Origin: a virus
Virus record (IMG/VR): IMGVR_UViG_3300031622_000011
Span: 1 to 30,152 of that record
Direction: 5' to 3' (one strand)
Length of the DNA stretch: 30,152 bases
A program made the translations under genes and the position numbers. Under the pieces are notes generated by a model, which did no database searches, was not told the origin of the DNA, and was given only the letters and a program-made list of their open reading frames with translations. Positions 27,701-30,152 of this stretch are shown here, in pieces (within the stretch, counting starts at the first letter, position 1; each line of letters opens with the position of its first letter).

Positions 27701-30120
27701 GTAGCAACTGTGGATGTTTTTATTACACCAGTAACAATAATTGTTGGAGCAGTTCCAGCAATAAAGTCTTTAATATTAAGACCACCAATGTGAAGTGTAG
27801 CACCACTATCAATATTTACATCACCGTGAATATCTAATGTATATTTTCTATTAAAGCCAGAATTATAAATTGCAGAATTATTATGCGCAACCTGCGCAGT
27901 TTTACCAATCATAATATTGGTATTATTTAAACCTTTATTAACAAGAGCACTATCAAAAAGACTTGATCCAGAATCGTTGAAAATTGCTGGCTTCATAATC
28001 ACAATGCCGTTTTCTAATCCTGTAGGAATAAACGCATTTCCACCTATGAAAGTTGTATTTTTAGCTCCACCGCCAGTTATTCCACCATATTGTGGATTTA
28101 CATGATGGACGGAATGTGAATCTTTCCAACCAGCGCCAATAATATAATTGTTAGTAAAATTATCATGGAAAACTTCATTGCTTTCGCCAAATATAAAATT
28201 TTGACTTCCATTTGTATAAAGAGTATTACTTGTTCCTATTACGTAAGATTTATTTGTACTTCTTACTGTAGAAGTATTTGCCCGCTTTGGTCCGAAAAGA
28301 TTATCTTTACCTATAGCATAAAGATGTGTTCCGTTATTTATTGAGTCTTGAATATTATTTTGGCCAAGAAATAGATTATTATCTGTTAAAATAATATTTT
28401 CTTTACCGATAGCAACACTGTTTTTACCTTGTGTAGTGGTAGTAGTGCCTCTAAGTACTATCTTTCCTTGACTTATTCTTTGCCCAACTTTATTTTTTTC
28501 TCCAAGAGATATAGAATTTTTACCTCTAGCATAAGGCTCTTCACCCATACCTATAGAGTAGATGCCTAAATCAGAATTTACATGCTCCTCAAGTAGAACC
28601 TTACCAGCTCTAATAAGCCCAGCTGCTGAGCTATACATAAACATATTATTATATGTGTTACCTGGAAAGGTACCAGCCGAATCAAATATAGAAGAATCTG
28701 TGGATGCATAAGTTAATGATGTAGTTCCATCGACTTGGAAATCACCTCTAATATCAAATTCTGTATTAGGAGTTGTTTTTCCGACACCAATATTCCTTGG
28801 TGTTGCCATAACAATAAATGCGCCATTGTCTTCAAATGGATTGCCGGCGATTGGTGGTCCGCCAAGCGGATTTAATTTCATTACATCGCCGCCGTAAAGA
28901 ATATCGCCTCCAACGAATAAATTACCAGCACCTTGAGTAGATACATCAAACATATCAGATTCTCTACCAATCGATACGTTACCACCTTGAATAGCTAAAA
29001 GATTTTCGTCATCAACTTGGCCTACAATATTCCGAAGTGTATTAGTTGATAGTTGTCCAGCACCTGGAGTTGCTGCCGATGGTCTTAAACTAATATTCAT
29101 GCTGTTATTGGCGACAACTTTACCACCGCCACCAATAGCAAACGAGTTAGCTCCCTGAATAATTTGATCATGACCTATAGCAAAAGATTGATTACCAGAA
29201 ACTTTATTATCGTAACCAAAAGCAAACGCTAAAAGACCGCTGACCGAATCCTGATAACCAAATATGAATGAAGAATTTCCAGCGGCTGTATTATTAACAC
29301 CAATTACATTATTAAAATCACCACCAAGTGACTTATTATTATCGCCAATTAACAATGTTTGATTACCAGTCGCCAAAGCTATATTGTTTCTACCAAACAT
29401 ATAGCTTTTGTTTCCGGCAGTAGTATTATTATGACCAATAAGAACACTATTAACACCAATTGCTGTTGCAAACCCACCACTTCGATCTGAGTTTTGCATT
29501 CCTATTAATACGTTATTTCCGCCTTTAACTATATTGCGCTGACCCATAGCAATTGAATTAGTAGCGCCGGTGTTAACACTACTACTATCACCTACAACAA
29601 AACTAAAGTCAGCTTTAGCTTTAACATTTTTACCAAATGCTGCGGAATACTGGCCAATATTGTTCCAGCTATAATCATTATGATTTGTAAAATATCCACC
29701 GCGAGTTGCAGCTTTACCAGGAATGAATGAAAATCTTGGGCCTTTATCTGAATCTATATCAGCTTCGTCATAATTAGTTAAAGTACCATATATAGTACTT
29801 GCATCTTTAGTCATCGAAATCTCGCCCGAAGTTTGGGCAGAATAACCAGCTTCTCCATTAAATGGACCTTTAACCTGGAATGGCCCGCCATGTACTTCAA
29901 ATCGTGCTTTAGATCTAGTAGTTCCTACACCTATTCTACCAAATCCACCAGATGGATTTGTAGCAGTAAAATCTCTTGGCTCAAAATAAGCATTATCTAT
30001 ATTATCAGCTGTAAATAGACCACCGCCAGTAAACGGAATTCCGTTTTGCATAAGCGCGCCTGTAAAGTTGACAGTACCATCTTTATGAACTTCAAATAAA
30101 GAGCTGTCTTCAAGAGACAT
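18721..30120 (-). CDS. Giant modular tail-fibre/adhesin protein (5' end probably beyond window)
   Basis: The visible frame is 3,799 codons. Order of modules: fibre linkers of the 'VGIxTTxPxxxLDVxG' type at several places; YadA-head-like repeat blocks at about residues 156-342, 519-666 and 1828-2335 (motif SxAIGxxNxxxG); two FCCH-like domains at about 820-1015 (AHGL..GD.V.LSG..GG...LNG.TYFV); an 18-copy nonapeptide array at 2718-2879; a DLGSSTAAWKDLYLSGSTI module; three copies of a roughly 75-residue fibre domain (about 3263-3340, 3470-3545, 3560-3632) joined by DSDY linkers; and a C-terminal tip with VRIIDGTGQ, ITIGRNGHKIEG and GLVYYNVANGWLF. The frame stays open to the right edge, reading DSDVSVLIRA before the first Met, and that ATG lacks a good ribosome-binding site, so the true start is likely upstream. 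It is probably a trimeric host-binding fibre. Confidence 0.85.
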   Translation of the reverse strand: MSLEDSSLFEVHKDGTVNFTGALMQNGIPFTGGGLFTADNIDNAYFEPRDFTATNPSGGFGRIGVGTTRSKARFEVHGGPFQVKGPFNGEAGYSAQTSGEISMTKDASTIYGTLTNYDEADIDSDKGPRFSFIPGKAATRGGYFTNHNDYSWNNIGQYSAAFGKNVKAKADFSFVVGDSSSVNTGATNSIAMGQRNIVKGGNNVLIGMQNSDRSGGFATAIGVNSVLIGHNNTTAGNKSYMFGRNNIALATGNQTLLIGDNNKSLGGDFNNVIGVNNTAAGNSSFIFGYQDSVSGLLAFAFGYDNKVSGNQSFAIGHDQIIQGANSFAIGGGGKVVANNSMNISLRPSAATPGAGQLSTNTLRNIVGQVDDENLLAIQGGNVSIGRESDMFDVSTQGAGNLFVGGDILYGGDVMKLNPLGGPPIAGNPFEDNGAFIVMATPRNIGVGKTTPNTEFDIRGDFQVDGTTSLTYASTDSSIFDSAGTFPGNTYNNMFMYSSAAGLIRAGKVLLEEHVNSDLGIYSIGMGEEPYARGKNSISLGEKNKVGQRISQGKIVLRGTTTTTQGKNSVAIGKENIILTDNNLFLGQNNIQDSINNGTHLYAIGKDNLFGPKRANTSTVRSTNKSYVIGTSNTLYTNGSQNFIFGESNEVFHDNFTNNYIIGAGWKDSHSVHHVNPQYGGITGGGAKNTTFIGGNAFIPTGLENGIVIMKPAIFNDSGSSLFDSALVNKGLNNTNIMIGKTAQVAHNNSAIYNSGFNRKYTLDIHGDVNIDSGATLHIGGLNIKDFIAGTAPTIIVTGVIKTSTVATQTSTFTISSAATASVAIPTGTGGHLLGSAGGGGTGLGVKFSNLTDGAGGPTSSFNYTPAADNVYFVQEVDADNFNLFTDRTCTTALDTSSETLVVPSATPAGSYEVVTVVQPVSGASAAWALDTTGTNLTITTTAAHGLIVGDGVRLSGITGGTFTDLNGNTYFVGPDTNGDGLLDAGHANKFELFTDDVLTIPVLSADYTGTPVTTSANYIHVIPQQKTTSSANLNVLGALTVGDSATVEGSVHFRQSVSGSTFTIGDNPGTGERMSFDSFVVRPTGGLIPILETHLDSAYVQARVSIDNFWALKGGNQLINHQSPRTNPVVINKNNIDADAGYEEVDAIGNARWQYQLDIDGKVRIDIPVDYASRPAQDAVSELAAVNHKSPIITTNQAGNPAAWPTQDYISTIVTSDYVKDRMNIDSAIIASVIDSGYMKTIISPNYILNHANDSSHWRRSADGHTLYFGGLGFNKGTNVAIGADSAPISLPGSKLYVKGDVRVDSGFSAGGHSVIEGSKITLDDTFVYDFTVNAADSYFITHPNSQIYTQAALSSIMLSNTDAGMAYGESAASFAISGTPGLDSDFMSVVLVTPKLVTSPLSSGFDSTTLTKGTFNAIGNGIATGDWVWQNGTTIQIREQSIPGWDSIGVDALGAARAGMTHTHSIDIINRGLHTVSHGISGNTLSALRLQDSSNTMIGSPSKGKILNYVKNGLTHVYINGDLLESGGEKWEEVTNSLIHIYDSENNTRLSVGDQIRIETRSRKNDASLTIKGPLSVIADRNLRNPPILLSGNLNIASEGDSGSAKATTQFTFEDSAIFKTGFTLDSGIGKIQNGGLLFGYKERRADDAWVAAHGGTVYNDLAAKTMTSGESAEFYFGPYYPGSYDSARGFNLVNPYVGRSFDSNIIRIVNDDYIGSRITDPWNRIGTSPNQQIFYDEEGGVIIGKRDMIDPFDQTRFAVDSGNVLFLSSILIDSADHPKAGIVPRTGGGEQIDSGARLMWIPGYGSFRAGYVDGKKATWDSGEIGIFSQGIGANTLATDHSTAIGYNVSAGNVDYASNGYTKQPLHTTRVVSIGHTITNPGQFSVAVGKDITNSNKQNSLSLGIGITNVGAKGTSKTDEGGVAIGKTLETGRGVVIGRDITGDDGTQTAYVDNTAIGSLLVNTSKNAVVIGYNLSGGEAGLNIGRDNYPVSGTTSPGKNSVLIGQNNTTGANGLAIGHSSAAGKSAVSIGASVVSSGTTSAAMGIGSKSSGNNSIAIGLNTEATGAGSISYGVSNTASGRSSTIFGRTNIGNGNTSVTFGVSNTTGRESKVFGTDNTTISRSEVFGVANKDTYNFATIYGSTNETINNNAKVYGITNKNIVFGSEIYGSSNENWYATRVYGSDNVNLAGRTSAANGGQGNYIFGGQNLQTKGGNIYGSRNNITGFGDAYGKDNIITDFGWAYGDLNTIVNGGHAYGYENTVDGGTSNLAYAFGNKNNVGENAFAVGKENVVSNGGMALGSYAQASADGSVAIGSGVGVTGINSVAIGAYTSSSVSATVSDNNVIALMGGSVGINKTNPNTAYMVDIDGSINWTGDAYHHGQTLYHYIRNSVANQSWIRFNADAGWVKSHIDPTHYRATMPASMYFYNDVNTGYLYTTAPRVGIKTTSPGYDLDVNGSLNVQSLYWQGDKILDSNQGNQVYLTHQVAQFYIGPDSATEYFDSDYVYERQEQYGFAKGQKYYQAIDQNYIMANIDDTAYLNSDEGIGLINKILADGKFMQRELSGVFNGNLPGFKMGIGQIADNNYHLIVKGNTKVVPGNGQAGNLEIGNIGDNSKIILNGVTLDTANILSKDLGGYIVDKNATTTRSPILYDRTAPSGNFALDIGIPTGGKVAKDGINIAAGMKYFINGVDIIDGILDSDFINRRVQKEDLIADGKLDSDHFKFIIDSKYIKSIADSDYIASIADSDYIRSIADSDYIKSVADSDYIKFIANNVYIKSIADSDYIRSAVDSDYIKSIADSDYIRSIADSDYIRSIADSDYIKSVADSGYIKSIVDSDYIKFVADSDYIKSVADSDYIKFVADSDYIINIIDSDYINRVTGIGTRPIDFGSHNITFRSSATNTGALPNASTHTGMVAVTTGDNTARIAKSGNWQGIPLENTNVTFNTILPGADKLFDLGSSTAAWKDLYLSGSTIHLGGIRIKDINNVFTTTDSLGVALPIDLSGATTKNLTEDSNLYYTDLRVDSNITGKDLDMGANKILYSNVYAALSDLPSASSYHGMFAHVHATGKAYFAHAGAWQDLASGADITTAINNLIDGAPAAMDTLNEFATALGNDANFSTTITALIGEKYDSVGIRTLVDSDYVQSRVVPQGIDSSAVSGMVDSDYVQARGITTLGALTDVNAPSPTNGQALVYNTASSKWIPGAASGGAGSGLDSSLTISLIDSDYIQARQTSGSGSADSATILALIDSDYIIARAGQSAYSNFRFTATATQTSFTGNDVAGNTLAINSSGVQAYLNGFHLLKDIDYTITGTTTLVLTTGAALGDDLVITSLNAIVGGGGGGGLSSSAVVSIVDSAIAALVDVAPTTLNTLNELAAAINDDSNYAATTTAALATKLDNTSSITLLADVHTATPTEGQILIWDNGNSYWAPGVLPAGTDSAAVTGMIDSDYVQARASSGTFTNAVSFANYYYVADSGQTVFSGNDANGEALAIDTANYQVFNNGIRLVSGIDYTVNATANSLTLNGFAADSGDDLVINTLSQTVTQSHIVVGDTFMNTFKFVATSGQTSFTGTDANSKTLGIDSSNFNVFQNGIKLMDSDDFTSNPITNTITLTTGASTSDEITITAIENKASNVTVDAVALAGLVDSAYIAARVSAGIDSATVISLIDSDYISARVSAGTDSATVISLIDSDYISARTTALGTWTEVTSTPVTLLTNQRLIVNTSTVKTVNLPVAATLGDEVRIIDGTGQAATNNITIGRNGHKIEGGDSDLIVDVDRAAFGLVYYNVANGWLFTEK
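19025..19156 (-). repeat. Two tandem 66-base near-identical units in the fibre gene
   Basis: Two adjacent 66-base units (19025-19090 and 19091-19156) differ at only about two positions. They encode a 22-residue unit containing LIDSDYISAR and DSATVIS. A third, degenerate copy follows at lower similarity. The near-identity suggests a recent duplication within the linker region before the C-terminal tip. Confidence 0.9.
19225..20334 (-). repeat. Three diverged copies of a ~75-residue fibre domain
   Basis: Copies lie at about 20107-20334, 19487-19716 and 19225-19444. Each has the frame 'QTxFxGxDxxxxxLxI', then 'V..NGxxLxxxxDxT', then 'LTTGAxxxDxxxI': for example QTSFTGNDVAGNTLAI and QTSFTGTDANSKTLGI. 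Copies are separated by linkers with DSDYVQAR-like sequence and by the 'G(Q)xLxWxxxxxxWxPG' motif. The domain recurs in marine phage fibres; divergence suggests old duplications. Confidence 0.8.
21484..21969 (-). repeat. 18-copy, 27-base tandem repeat encoding a nonapeptide (A-D-S-D-Y-I-K/R-S-I/V)
   Basis: Exactly 486 bases make 18 in-frame units of nine codons, residues 2718-2879 of the giant fibre. Most units are ADSDYI(K/R)(S/F)(I/V). Three units deviate more strongly: LDSDHFKFI at the start, IDSKYIKSI and ANNVYIKSI. Two neighbouring units (21661-21687 and 21688-21714) are identical at the DNA level, while others differ at several bases, mainly silent or conservative ones, indicating both recent copying and selection on the peptide. 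Isolated DSDY motifs occur elsewhere in the same protein, so the array looks like an amplified linker forming a rod. Confidence 0.95.
23115..24640 (-). repeat. YadA-head-like repeat block III (longest)
   Basis: Residues about 1828-2335 of the giant fibre consist of short repeats, many of 14 residues, built on 'SxAIGxxxxxxGxxS' (STAIGYNVSAG, NSVLIGQNNTTG, GLAIGHSSAAG, NSIAIGLNTEATG, GSVAIGSGVGVTG). The middle part shifts to 'xxYGSxNxxxx' variants (TIYGSTNETIN, KVYGITNKNIV, RVYGSDNVNLA). This repeat is known from trimeric autotransporter heads, where it forms a left-handed beta-roll trimer. Confidence 0.85.
28123..28566 (-). repeat. YadA-head-like repeat block II
   Basis: Residues about 519-666 of the giant fibre repeat the pattern 'xSIGMGEE', 'NSISLGEKNKVG', 'NSVAIGKENIILTD', 'NNLFLGQNNIQ', 'SYVIGTSNTLY' and 'NFIFGESNEVF'. 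The repeats are less regular than in block III and contain insertions. Confidence 0.75.
29095..29655 (-). repeat. YadA-head-like repeat block I
   Basis: Residues about 156-342 of the giant fibre contain about a dozen units such as SAAFGKNVKAKADFSF, NSIAMGQRNIVKG, NSVLIGHNNTTAG, KSYMFGRNNIALATG, QSFAIGHDQIIQG and NSFAIGGGGKVVA. The spacing is close to 14 residues throughout, and the block ends before a GIGTT-type linker. Confidence 0.85.
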
Positions 30121-30152
30121 CGCTCTTATTAGAACCGATACATCTGAATCGT

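Noticed and set aside
23115-29655. YadA-type repeats as evidence for a bacterial trimeric autotransporter
   Set aside because: No signal peptide or membrane anchor is seen, the C-terminus is a phage-fibre tip, and all neighbours are phage structural genes. The window is phage rather than bacterial chromosome.
264-30018. Plus-strand open frames throughout the window (about 60-120 codons)
   Set aside because: They lie antisense to well-supported minus-strand genes, have no convincing ribosome-binding sites, and translate to low-complexity sequence mirroring the opposite frame.

Overview
This window is a stretch of virion-structure genes from a tailed phage of the T4-like (myovirus) type. It is AT-rich and every gene lies on the minus strand, so transcription runs from high to low coordinates. 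At the low-coordinate end are recognisable homologues of T4 gp13, gp14 and gp15 (neck and tail-completion proteins), followed by the start of gp16 (small terminase subunit). This is the T4 order, and the large terminase gene would be expected just beyond coordinate 1. The domain style upstream suggests a marine phage of the cyanophage/pelagiphage kind: lectin-like LamG modules, Ig-like modules, beta-propeller repeats, 'GIGTTSP..LDVNG' fibre linkers, a blue-copper-like domain and DSDY repeats. The host cannot be read from the sequence.

Layout, following transcription from high to low coordinates. (1) An open frame of at least 3,799 codons (30120 down to 18721) enters from the right edge and encodes a giant modular fibre protein: three blocks of YadA-head-like repeats, two FCCH-like domains, an 18-copy nonapeptide array, three copies of a fibre domain and a conserved C-terminal tip. 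(2) Five more large appendage or adhesin-type genes follow (538, 1735, 870, 588 and 604 codons), then a 464-codon LamG protein, with a 78-codon gene of unknown function between the 588- and 604-codon genes. (3) Next is the neck cassette gp13-gp14-gp15. (4) Two small basic proteins (207 and 79 codons) sit between gp15 and gp16. Both begin with peptides resembling the capsid-targeting leader of T4 internal head proteins.

Four exact matches to the T4 late-promoter box TATAAATA (minus strand) lie in gene junctions. They divide the region into probable late transcription units: [giant fibre - 538], [1735 - 870], [588], [78 - 604 - 464] and [gp13 - gp14 - gp15 - 207 - 79 - gp16...]. Within units, genes are tightly packed: two ATGA overlaps, one TAATG overlap, and otherwise gaps from zero to about a dozen bases.

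Coding is almost continuous. No gap between genes exceeds about 100 bases, and I see no tRNA, CRISPR array, insertion sequence or metabolic gene. The observations I rate highest are the paired capsid-targeting-like leaders between gp15 and gp16, the complete blue-copper ligand set in the 588-residue protein, and the repeat architecture of the giant fibre.
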